A DNA stretch of 31,286 nt from CAYVKM01 sp964452045 (GTDB lineage Bacteria > Calditrichota > Calditrichia > RBG-13-44-9). Under the pieces are notes generated by a model, which was not told the DNA's origin, did not search any database, and was given only the letters and a program-made list of their open reading frames with translations. Below, in pieces: positions 1-6,947 of the stretch. The stretch is from NCBI GenBank assembly GCA_964452045.1, contig CAYVKM010000042.1, positions 1 through 31,286 of the forward strand, given 5' to 3'. How positions within the stretch are numbered: position 1 is the stretch's first letter; each line of letters starts with the position of its first letter. The translations under genes were made by a program, and so were the position numbers.

Positions 1-906
1 TTGCATATCCATATCCAGACCGCTCAACTCATTTGCGGCTTGCAATTCGATATAATCCGAGTGCGCCGTTAGCTTTGCTCCGCAATTTTTTAGAATATCC
101 AGTATCACCTTGTCGCCCTGGACAGAATCCGGATTTATATTTTTGCATTTTACCTTGCCTCCGGTAATAGCTGCACCCACCAGGAAATAACCGGCACTGG
201 AAAAATCTCCCTCGACTTTTGTATTCATTGGCTGGTAAAACTGATTGCCGGAAAAAGATATTTCTTCCGGATTGATTTTCATCTTTATCCCGGCATGTTG
301 CATCAGCGATAGGGTTAAATCCAGATAAGGTTTGCTCGCTATTTTACCGTGGTGCCGGATAGTAACCGCTTCCGGTAAAAGTGGTGATATCAGGGCAAGT
401 GCCGATACAAACTGGGATGATTTTGATGCATCAATTTCAACAGATCCGCCATGCAGATTAGTTTTTTTCAAGGTAAGTGGTAAATGTCCATCACTATGGT
501 CTATCGACGCCCCAAGTGATATCAGCGCATCAAGCAGCGGTTTCATCGGGCGCTGTCGCATCCGCTCGGATCCGTCGATAAGACAATTAACCCGGGAGAT
601 TGTGGCGGTTGCGGTCAGAAATCTGGCACTGGTACCGGAGTTGTTTACATTAACAGAAACCATCTCATCGGTGGGTATAACCCGACCGGAAAAAGTGGCT
701 TTTTTTTCATTCAAATTTATCTGATATCCAAGCTTCCGGAGTCCTTCGGCCGTGACCATAGTATCTTCACTGACCAGCGGATGAACAAGAGTTGCGGATT
801 TTTGGGACAGCGCATTGATCATCAGCAGGCGATGGGTCACGCTCTTGGAGGGTGGGATCGAAACCGTCCCTTCCAGGATAGCAGTTTTTATCTGTTTGTA
901 TTCCAT
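1..906 (-). CDS. aroA: 3-phosphoshikimate 1-carboxyvinyltransferase (EPSP synthase), partial
   Basis: Transfers enolpyruvate from PEP to shikimate-3-phosphate, the sixth shikimate step, in the cytoplasm. The minus-strand frame is open from the left edge to an ATG at 906 and covers the first 302 residues of a family usually about 430 long, so the C-terminus lies outside the window. Visible motifs in order are the N-terminal IPPSKSVTHR (substrate-binding Lys-Ser), NSGTSARFL, RPMKPLLDAL, and EGDFSSAGYFLVGAA with the conserved Asp. An in-frame GTG at 963 would add 19 residues. I prefer ATG 906 because the family normally starts about 15-20 residues before the KS motif. The gene lies about 105 bases downstream of the DAHP synthase on the same strand with no terminator between, so it is probably co-transcribed and under the same leader attenuator. 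Identification is firm; the start is less so. Confidence 0.93.
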   Translation of the reverse strand, partial: MEYKQIKTAILEGTVSIPPSKSVTHRLLMINALSQKSATLVHPLVSEDTMVTAEGLRKLGYQINLNEKKATFSGRVIPTDEMVSVNVNNSGTSARFLTATATISRVNCLIDGSERMRQRPMKPLLDALISLGASIDHSDGHLPLTLKKTNLHGGSVEIDASKSSQFVSALALISPLLPEAVTIRHHGKIASKPYLDLTLSLMQHAGIKMKINPEEISFSGNQFYQPMNTKVEGDFSSAGYFLVGAAITGGKVKCKNINPDSVQGDKVILDILKNCGAKLTAHSDYIELQAANELSGLDMDMQ

Positions 907-1011
907 GGCAACCCGATTTTTAATTTGCGTTTTCCCAACAATCCGGCTCTCTACCTGATACACTGGTAAAAAGTCTCTCTTAATTTGATCAGCTAAAATA
1001 TAACATGTGAA

Positions 1012-2034
1012 TCAGGCCGTTGCTTCAGAATATTGCTGATGGTTGATAAAGTAAGAAACTCTGCTCATAAGTCTCTGAAATTGTTGCGGACTCAATGTCT
1101 GATCGGCATCAGACCACGCTTTTTCCGGATTGGGGTGTACCTCAATCATCAACCCATCTGCACCCGCTGCCAGCGCGGCGATACTCATGGGCTCAACCAA
1201 ATCTGTACGTCCTGTACCGTGACTGGGATCGACGATTATGGGTAAATGCGAGATTTTTTTGATGGCCGGGACTACATTCAGATCGAGAGTATTCCGGCAG
1301 TACTCCACAAAGGTGCGAATGCCCCTTTCGCATAAAATCACCTGGTCGTTACCTTCGGACATTATATATTCCGCGCTCATCAGGAATTCGGTGAGTTGAG
1401 CAGACATGCCTCTTTTCAGTAATACCGGTTTTTCCGTTTTGCCAACCGCTTTAAGAAGATTAAAATTCTGCATATTTCTGGCGCCGATTTGCAGGATGTC
1501 CACATATTCGGCAACCAGCTCTACCTGATTTGCCTCCATCACTTCGGTAATGATCGCCAGACCGGTCTCTTCCTTCGCTTTTCGTAACCAGCGTAATCCT
1601 TCTTCACCGTGTCCCTGGAAGCTGTAAGGACTGGTTCTGGGTTTGAAGGCGCCACCCCGCAGAATTTTGCCACCGGCTTCCCTGACAAGGTGAGCAGATG
1701 TCAGAATTTGCTCCTCACTCTCCACTGTACAAGGTCCGGCGATAATGACCGGTTCCCCTGAGCCGAATTTCACCCCATTAATTTTGATAATGGTATTGTC
1801 CTTCTTAAACTCCCGGCCAACCAGCTTGTATGGTTGTAATATTGTTACAACTGTTTCCACGCCTTCCAATGCCAGTAACTGTTCTTTTAGGATATTTCTC
1901 TTATCGCCGATAATCCCTACGATAGTCCGTTCTTCACCCCTCGATATATGAGTCCGGGCACCCAGCGCTTCCACATGGGCAACAACATTTTTTAAATTTT
2001 CAGAACTGGCATCCTTCTGCATCACGATAACCAT
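1012..2034 (-). CDS. aroF: 3-deoxy-7-phosphoheptulonate synthase (DAHP synthase), isozyme 1, attenuator-controlled
   Basis: Condenses PEP and erythrose-4-phosphate, the committed step of aromatic biosynthesis. The 340-residue protein has an N-terminal ferredoxin-like domain (about 1-70) followed by the TIM barrel. Visible motifs are IIAGPCTVES, LRGGAFKPRTSPYSF, IGARNMQN, VLLKRGMSA, CERGIRTFVEY, IVDPSHGTGR and MIEVHPNPEKAWSD. This layout is that of the Thermotoga type, in which the N-terminal domain mediates Tyr/Phe feedback inhibition. I chose ATG 2034 because a strong AGGAGG site lies just upstream; a longer frame to 2067 would run into the terminator hairpin. It is a paralogue of the gene at 6948 (long identical blocks around LLKAVG, KRGMSA and CERGIRTFVEY). 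It is followed by aroA. It is preceded by an aromatic-rich leader peptide and a terminator, so transcription is probably attenuated by charged tRNA-Tyr/Phe. Confidence 0.96.
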   Translation of the reverse strand: MVIVMQKDASSENLKNVVAHVEALGARTHISRGEERTIVGIIGDKRNILKEQLLALEGVETVVTILQPYKLVGREFKKDNTIIKINGVKFGSGEPVIIAGPCTVESEEQILTSAHLVREAGGKILRGGAFKPRTSPYSFQGHGEEGLRWLRKAKEETGLAIITEVMEANQVELVAEYVDILQIGARNMQNFNLLKAVGKTEKPVLLKRGMSAQLTEFLMSAEYIMSEGNDQVILCERGIRTFVEYCRNTLDLNVVPAIKKISHLPIIVDPSHGTGRTDLVEPMSIAALAAGADGLMIEVHPNPEKAWSDADQTLSPQQFQRLMSRVSYFINHQQYSEATA

Positions 2035-2050
2035 GTTTTCCTCCTGTATC

Positions 2051-2080
2051 AAAAAAAAACCTCTCAAATATTTGAGAGGT
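2051..2080 (-). terminator. Attenuator terminator in the aroF leader (hairpin 3:4)
   Basis: On the minus strand a perfect 11-base inverted repeat (ACCTCTCAAAT / ATTTGAGAGGT, 2059-2080) is followed at once by an unbroken T run (2051-2058). The aroF ribosome-binding site and ATG lie only about 17 bases further on. A complete intrinsic terminator between promoter and gene makes sense only if read-through is regulated. Its 5' arm overlaps the antiterminator pairing described separately. Confidence 0.9.
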
Positions 2081-2121
2081 CTGGTGTTCTGGATTGATTA
2101 TATCTGAACTAGGCAGACCTC
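2076..2121 (-). promoter_or_regulatory. Antiterminator pairing (2:3) competing with the aroF leader terminator
   Basis: GAGGTCTG (minus strand, 2121-2114, in the last codons of the leader peptide) is exactly complementary to CAGACCTC (2083-2076), which contains the 5' arm of the terminator. The 8-bp helix and the terminator cannot form together. The upstream half ends only three bases before the leader stop codon (2109-2111). A ribosome finishing the leader would therefore mask it and allow termination, whereas a ribosome stalled on the Tyr codons (2144-2133) would leave it free. This is the geometry of trp/phe-type attenuation. No clear 1:2 pause hairpin was found. Confidence 0.8.
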
Positions 2122-2171
2122 GGCTGTAAAAAGTAATAATAATAAAATTTTGTCCAGACGTTATTCAGCAT
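2109..2171 (-). CDS. Aromatic-rich leader peptide of the aroF-aroA attenuator (20 residues)
   Basis: A short frame starts at ATG 2171 and ends with TAG at 2109-2111. It is preceded at good spacing by AAGGAAG (2176-2182). The peptide has Trp6, Phe9, Tyr10-Tyr13 (TAT TAT TAT TAC) and Phe14, so six consecutive codons are aromatic, and it ends in PRSA. It lies between a plausible promoter (2203-2231) and a U-tailed terminator directly upstream of DAHP synthase, the enzyme whose end products are Phe and Tyr. It is probably a cis-acting sensor of Tyr/Phe tRNA charging rather than a functional protein. Such leaders are too short for standard gene calling. The frame and codons are read directly; the regulatory role is inferred from the attenuation paradigm (pheA, trp leaders). 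Confidence 0.87.
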   Translation of the reverse strand: MLNNVWTKFYYYYFLQPRSA

Positions 2172-2202
2172 AAATCTTCCTTTTGACAAAAGCTACATCA
2201 CA

Positions 2203-2231
2203 ATTTTAGATGAGGAATTGACTGAAATCAA
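2203..2231 (-). promoter_or_regulatory. Probable promoter of the attenuated aroF-aroA unit
   Basis: On the minus strand TTGATT (2231-2226) and TAAAAT (2208-2203) are separated by 17 bases, which is close to the sigma-70 pattern. Transcription would begin near 2196, about 15 bases before the leader ribosome-binding site, and the leader RNA would be about 145 bases to the end of the terminator. Confidence 0.5.
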
Positions 2232-2274
2232 CATATTTGTTTATCATTTTATTTTAGATATCGCAGATCGAATC

Positions 2275-2311
2275 GAAAAAGATCCCCGATAATTCAAAAA
2301 TTACCGGGGAT
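2275..2311 (-). terminator. Intrinsic terminator of the carboxypeptidase gene
   Basis: On the minus strand a 13-bp stem (ATCCCCGGTAATT with AATTATCGGGGAT, one G-U pair, loop of about 4) is followed by CTTTTTC. It lies about 22 bases after the stop codon of the peptidase gene and before the aroF promoter, separating the two minus-strand units. Confidence 0.8.
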
Positions 2312-2333
2312 TTATTTCGTTCTAATTTATGGC

Positions 2334-5300
2334 TTATTTTAGTAACATCATTCGTCTGGTCTGGGAAAATGATCCGGTCTGGATTTTGTAAAAGTAAAGA
2401 CCGCTTCCCACCAGATTTCCCTGCTCATTTCTGCCATCCCATCTCACCACATGATAGCCGGCGTTTTGCTGTCGCCGGATAAGTGTTCTCACCAGTTGCC
2501 CACGGACATTATAGATATCCAGCTTAACCAGTTCGCTTCGGGGAATCTGGTATTGGATGGTGGTGGTTGGATTGAACGGATTGGGAAAGTTTTGCTCCAA
2601 CCGGTAGCTGTTCGGGATGGGATCGGACGCTGAAATGACAGTGTATATGCTATCCACAACCATGTGAATGGGTATGGCGACCAGTCCTTCATCCGGATCA
2701 TTACTTCTAATTTCCAGGCTGGCCCAAAATTCTCCCAGCGGAAAAGAAGTGGTTTTAAATTTGAGATCGAGGGCAGCACTACCACCCGGGGCAATTGTAC
2801 CACCAACCGGATTCACACTCACCCAGCTTCGACGGCTGATCTGAACCGCCATTTGCTCATGTAAATAGGCTTCATTGTAGGCAATGGCAAAACCATCGCT
2901 GCCATCGGCATTCTGCATGCCGACAGTGTAGGCATTTTCCAGACCCTGTAATTCTTTGTATTGCATCATAATATTACCATTTTCATAAATGATCAACTGG
3001 AATGTATAAGGTCCGAAGCCGGTTGCGGTATAAACATTTTCCCATTGGATAATAAATCTGTCTGCTTCAGCCAGATAATAGACATGGCTGTCTGTCTGTA
3101 AATTCAGGTTGTCCCACAGCGGAGCAATCATGGATCTGGGTGCCAGCGTGCTGGGGAGTTGAGTATTATTGTAACTCACCGAAAATGTGTTGAAACTGAT
3201 CCAGCCGTTATTGCATACCCGCAAATTGGTATAGGTATTCTGATAAAAAGGAACTTCAAAACCCAGGGTTATGGAGCTACTTGTACTATTCAGTCCGCTC
3301 AATGGAATTTCAATTCCAACACCGGCTCCCAATTCGATCCAATTGTATTGAGGTCCACCGGGTTCATCACTGTCGATCCAGATATGACCGAAACTGTCAC
3401 TTCCTCCGGCACCCTCAATATTTCTCCCGGCAAGCGGATAATTTCCGATCTGAGTGGTAAAAGTGAGTTCACCCGGGCCAACATTATTTATGGTAACCGG
3501 AATAATAACCGAATCCGTTTGCAGCAATTGAGCACCAATACTGTCCGGTGTTACCTGGATATCCGGTGCCAGAATACCCTCTCCGCTCAAGGCAATGTAG
3601 TAGTCAAAATTTACCGGATCGCTGTTAGACAGACGAAGCGTATCAACATAGACAGTAGTATCGGTTGGTAAAAATTTGACCTGGATTGTCTGCTGTTGTC
3701 CGGCCGGGATAGCCAGTTGATTTTCATCCACCCAGAAATAAGAACTGGTGGTTGTGAATTGATTGATGAATAGCGTATCGGTTCCGGTATTGCTGATGAG
3801 AAGCTGATGTTGAGCGGTAAAATTTAGAAAGATATCGCCAAAGTCAATTGAGCCCGGATTTGTGGATATCCTTGCTCCTTTCAGGATGGTCAGTGTCAGT
3901 GGATGGGTCCAGCTGTATCCGCCATCTGCTATAATGGTAACATTTAGATTAATTTTTGTATTATGAGGCGTGGCAGGATCGATGGCAATGCGATAAGGTC
4001 CAACCATTCCCTGTTCACCGGAGGTTAAATTTCCATACCACAGGCTATCGTTCTGAATGCTTAAAAGCGGATTGCTGCAATCAATTTTAACCCGAACGTT
4101 TTGTGCCGGATCGACGCCCAGGTTTTGCAGCATCAGGGCAATATCCACAGTTTCCCCTGCTTCCAGCTTGCCGTTGTTATTGGTAAGCGTGTCGTAAACC
4201 ATATAATCCGTAGCCATGACAAAGGGACCTGAGGTCGGGATTAACCGGCCCTCCACGGCATCCAGATCAAATCCGGCATCGGCGCCGGTGCCGGATCCAA
4301 TACCATCATCTTCAATCCTGACAAAACGAAAATCCTGGAAACCGGTTGACGAAATATCAAAATCCTGGCTTCCCGAACCGGTTCCAACGCTATGCCAGGG
4401 GCCCTTCCAATCCTGTGCCACTTGCAGGCTATAGCCTTCAGCGGTGGCATCACCTTCGATGATCCTTAAATCATTTCCGGGAAAATCTATAATGGACTCT
4501 CCCATATCCAGTACAATATATCCATTTGTGCCAAGAGAATAATTTTGATTATCCGGTGAACCAAGAGACGCCGGGGTAAATCCTTCATCCCCATAATTAT
4601 TATTGGGAATTCGGGTAAGGACAACCCGGTAGGCAAAGGTACCGAGTTGAGGTTGTAATTGTACACTCACAGAAGTAGTACCGGTATCAACCACCACCAC
4701 ATTATTAACCGTTGCCGTTTGATACCCATTAGCAGTAATTTTGAGATTATATGTTCCTGGAAGCAGAAATTTATGAAAATCTCCCACCTCGGGGTCACTG
4801 TACGCTGGCCAGTAATTATGGGTGGCGCTGCTAAACCAGATAGTGGCTGGAATTGGTTGTCCATTATTGGCGTTGGTTACCATTCCCTCAATTCCCCGGT
4901 CTGCCATTTCGATTAAATAGAGCATGGCTGGTTTGTTGTAATTGTAATAAAGCGGTATTTGAGAAGTCGGAGGTGTTTTATCGAAAGAAACTTCCTGCGT
5001 CCAGCCAACCGAGCCCATAAGACCATAAAAGGCATCTTTCGCGCTGCCGTTAATGGCATACATTGAGGAATAACCCTGGCCATAGGGAAGATTGGAATAA
5101 CCAGAATTATTGGAATACCCGGCAGCCAGAAAATCGATGGGGGAATCGTCCAGGCAGGCGTCCGGACGGTAACTCCAGGGATAGGATATTTGTTCGGCCC
5201 CGCCATGATTTGTCTGACTGATCACAAACTGATTATCGTTAATCCAGTCGCATGCGGATTGTGTTTCCACCTGGGAAAATGGACTGGGACTGCCGCCCCA

Positions 5301-5990
5301 GGCATCCCACATATAACCCCAATCCCGATTGATATCAACGCCATTATTGTTATACCGAACCAGAGCCTGGCGGCCATCGGGATTGATAAACGGATAGATC
5401 CAGATTTCCCGGTTATTCACCAGATCGGTTATCTGGGGATTGATTCCATACTGAACGCACAGGTCCCGCATCAGTAGAATAATTACCTCGCTGCCCATAA
5501 TCTCGTCCCCATGATGACAGCCATCGAAACTGATCTCGGGCTCGTTCTCATCGATCTGGGCATTATCGCTAATTCTTACCCCATACAATTCCCGACCGGA
5601 CATGGAGTAACCATACGATTTTTTATAGATCAAATTTGGGAACTCCAATAACAGGCTGTCCACCAGTGACAGAGTGGAGTTATAATCGTGGAAGTTAGCG
5701 AATTCCAGACTCTCAAGGAGTTGCCGGGAATGCTCTTCCATACTGGGAATCACAACCTCCGGTTGAAAGCCCATCTGAACCAATCGGTCATATTCCTGTG
5801 GAGTGGCCAAAATGGTCATATCAGAACCAAGGACTTGATCGATAGTAAATTTTTTCTGTGCCAGGGTAATTTTTTTATTCGCGTCCAGGTTTTTAATCTT
5901 TACCAGCATCTCTCCGGGTCGCCATCCTGCCAGGGCGCCCTGGGTAAAAATGACAATCCCAAGAAGCAAATAGTACCAATTCCTTTTCAT
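2334..5990 (-). CDS. Secreted M14-family zinc carboxypeptidase with Ig-like repeats and T9SS-type sorting domain
   Basis: The 1218-residue protein is predicted to be exported and surface-attached or released. Signal peptide 1-21 ends in GALA. The M14 peptidase (about 100-365) shows HGDE zinc ligands His160 and Glu163, NRDWG (Asn221-Arg222, carboxylate binding), His262 as third ligand, Tyr311 and the catalytic Glu333 in TQEVSF, all in the expected order. Then come a carboxypeptidase regulatory-like domain (366-445), a beta-rich discoidin-like segment (450-585), CARDB-like and choice-of-anchor/ASPM-like Ig domains (590-705, 706-805), a nidogen-like segment (about 860-1050), another Ig-like domain, and a C-terminal NFPNPFNPTT sorting domain (about 1125-1218). 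A GAGGAG site precedes the ATG. A terminator follows, so it is probably monocistronic. It likely cuts C-terminal residues from external peptides; specificity is unknown. Boundaries after residue 450 are approximate. Confidence 0.92.
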   Translation of the reverse strand: MKRNWYYLLLGIVIFTQGALAGWRPGEMLVKIKNLDANKKITLAQKKFTIDQVLGSDMTILATPQEYDRLVQMGFQPEVVIPSMEEHSRQLLESLEFANFHDYNSTLSLVDSLLLEFPNLIYKKSYGYSMSGRELYGVRISDNAQIDENEPEISFDGCHHGDEIMGSEVIILLMRDLCVQYGINPQITDLVNNREIWIYPFINPDGRQALVRYNNNGVDINRDWGYMWDAWGGSPSPFSQVETQSACDWINDNQFVISQTNHGGAEQISYPWSYRPDACLDDSPIDFLAAGYSNNSGYSNLPYGQGYSSMYAINGSAKDAFYGLMGSVGWTQEVSFDKTPPTSQIPLYYNYNKPAMLYLIEMADRGIEGMVTNANNGQPIPATIWFSSATHNYWPAYSDPEVGDFHKFLLPGTYNLKITANGYQTATVNNVVVVDTGTTSVSVQLQPQLGTFAYRVVLTRIPNNNYGDEGFTPASLGSPDNQNYSLGTNGYIVLDMGESIIDFPGNDLRIIEGDATAEGYSLQVAQDWKGPWHSVGTGSGSQDFDISSTGFQDFRFVRIEDDGIGSGTGADAGFDLDAVEGRLIPTSGPFVMATDYMVYDTLTNNNGKLEAGETVDIALMLQNLGVDPAQNVRVKIDCSNPLLSIQNDSLWYGNLTSGEQGMVGPYRIAIDPATPHNTKINLNVTIIADGGYSWTHPLTLTILKGARISTNPGSIDFGDIFLNFTAQHQLLISNTGTDTLFINQFTTTSSYFWVDENQLAIPAGQQQTIQVKFLPTDTTVYVDTLRLSNSDPVNFDYYIALSGEGILAPDIQVTPDSIGAQLLQTDSVIIPVTINNVGPGELTFTTQIGNYPLAGRNIEGAGGSDSFGHIWIDSDEPGGPQYNWIELGAGVGIEIPLSGLNSTSSSITLGFEVPFYQNTYTNLRVCNNGWISFNTFSVSYNNTQLPSTLAPRSMIAPLWDNLNLQTDSHVYYLAEADRFIIQWENVYTATGFGPYTFQLIIYENGNIMMQYKELQGLENAYTVGMQNADGSDGFAIAYNEAYLHEQMAVQISRRSWVSVNPVGGTIAPGGSAALDLKFKTTSFPLGEFWASLEIRSNDPDEGLVAIPIHMVVDSIYTVISASDPIPNSYRLEQNFPNPFNPTTTIQYQIPRSELVKLDIYNVRGQLVRTLIRRQQNAGYHVVRWDGRNEQGNLVGSGLYFYKIQTGSFSQTRRMMLLK

Positions 5991-6023
5991 TTAAAACTCC
6001 TCTTTCAGATAATATGTTAATTC

Positions 6024-6053
6024 AATATAATATTTTTCCAATTTTTTTTTCAA
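6024..6053 (-). promoter_or_regulatory. Possible promoter of the carboxypeptidase gene
   Basis: On the minus strand TTGAAA (6053-6048) and TATATT (6029-6024) are 18 bases apart, and the start codon is at 5990. The stretch is very A-rich, so chance matches are likely. Confidence 0.35.
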
Positions 6054-6118
6054 TCTTTAATTTTTTCTGAAGTTTTGTATGGGAAATGTATAATCTCTTG
6101 GTATGACACTATCTTGAG

Positions 6119-6769
6119 TTAGGGAAGCGGAGAATCCAAACCATAGACCTCAACCCGAAGTTTTAATAGTTCTTTAATTTCCAGGGGATCCAGGGAGATA
6201 AGTGGACTTACCCGGCTGGAAAGCCAGATAATTTTCGCGGTTTTCTCCAGAATTTCAGTTTTATAGAAAGCGTCTAAGAGGGATTTCCCATAAGTCAAAC
6301 TACCGTGACGGTCCAGAATAACGATATCTGTTTTTTGAAGATATGGTTTAATACTTTTCGGAACCTGCGTGGTTGAAGGGCGGGCATATTTGGCAATCGG
6401 AACTTTTCCCAACATCAGGGCACTTTCTGGTAAATACTGTTTGTCAAAATTGTGGCCGGCCAGGGAGAGACTAATCACAAATTCCGGATGAGCATGGACA
6501 ATGGCATTAATATCCGGTCTGTTTTTATAAACCTCCAGGTGCATTTTAAATTCGGTAGATGGTTTTAAATCAGATCCAATCGGATCTCCCACATGATTAA
6601 CCAGTACTAGATCGTCTGAACTCATGTTGCCTTTACAGACGCCACTTCGGGTGGTTAAAATTTCTTCTTTGGAAATCCGAATGCTCAAATTTCCTTCGGT
6701 ACCGGTAATATAATTTTTCTGATAAAGTAATTTTCCAACTTCGATCAGTTCATTCTTATATTGTTCCAT
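6119..6769 (-). CDS. Class II aldolase/adducin-family protein, L-fuculose-phosphate aldolase-like
   Basis: The 216-residue protein has the length of E. coli FucA. It has that enzyme's active-site residues at the same numbers: Glu73 (STEFKMH), His92 and His94 (HAHPE) and His155 (LDRHGSLTYG), the zinc ligands and catalytic acid of the family. The phosphate-binding region is represented by GTEGNLSIR and TRSG. It would retro-aldol cleave a sugar phosphate such as fuculose-1-phosphate to DHAP and an aldehyde. The family also includes ribulose-phosphate epimerases and methylthioribulose-phosphate dehydratases, so the substrate is not certain. No fucose kinase, isomerase or transporter lies nearby. 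The gene stands alone, divergent from the aro cluster, with AGGAA before the ATG and a good promoter at 6798-6826. Confidence 0.87.
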   Translation of the reverse strand: MEQYKNELIEVGKLLYQKNYITGTEGNLSIRISKEEILTTRSGVCKGNMSSDDLVLVNHVGDPIGSDLKPSTEFKMHLEVYKNRPDINAIVHAHPEFVISLSLAGHNFDKQYLPESALMLGKVPIAKYARPSTTQVPKSIKPYLQKTDIVILDRHGSLTYGKSLLDAFYKTEILEKTAKIIWLSSRVSPLISLDPLEIKELLKLRVEVYGLDSPLP

Positions 6770-6797
6770 TATGGATTCCTATATGATCACAATTTGC

Positions 6798-6826
6798 AAT
6801 ATAAATAACAGGATTCATTGATACAA
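6798..6826 (-). promoter_or_regulatory. Probable promoter of the class II aldolase gene
   Basis: On the minus strand TTGTAT (6826-6821) and TATATT (6803-6798) are separated by 17 bases, about 30 bases from the start codon. The same place can be read as TTTG-N20-TATATTG, the spacing known for Bacteroidota promoters. Confidence 0.5.
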
Positions 6827-6886
6827 ATCTTTGGTTTTTCATTTTTACCGGTGGAACAAATTTATGCTTCTCAATTTAAAAGGTGA

Positions 6887-6915
6887 TTGATAAATTTTAG
6901 TTTATTTTATAAATT
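6887..6915 (+). promoter_or_regulatory. Possible promoter of the shikimate cluster
   Basis: TTGATA (6887-6892) and TAAATT (6910-6915) are 17 bases apart, about 33 bases before the start of the second DAHP synthase. The surroundings are AT-rich, so the call is tentative. No terminator hairpin or aromatic-rich leader frame exists between here and 6948. Confidence 0.35.
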
Positions 6916-6947
6916 GATTTATCTGGACTTTATCGAATTGAAAGCCG

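Noticed and set aside
907..963. GTG 963 as the start of aroA
   Set aside because: It has only a weak ribosome-binding site and would add 19 residues not expected in the family; kept only as an alternative.
332..969. Plus-strand open frames at 332-724 and 781-969
   Set aside because: They are shadows of aroA, whose conserved motifs are read on the minus strand.
1012..2067. Longer form of the first DAHP synthase starting at 2067
   Set aside because: The extra 11 codons lie in the terminator U-tail and ribosome-binding site; ATG 2034 has AGGAGG at ideal spacing and matches the paralogue's N-terminus.
2186..2192. Possible hairpin of TTTTGTC with GACAAAA around the leader start codon
   Set aside because: It is a 7-bp, mainly A-U helix spanning about 40 bases; too weak to claim as an additional control of leader translation.
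6864..6890. Short frame MLLNLKGD before the second DAHP synthase as a possible attenuator leader
   Set aside because: It has no aromatic codons, no ribosome-binding site and no terminator or competing hairpins downstream.
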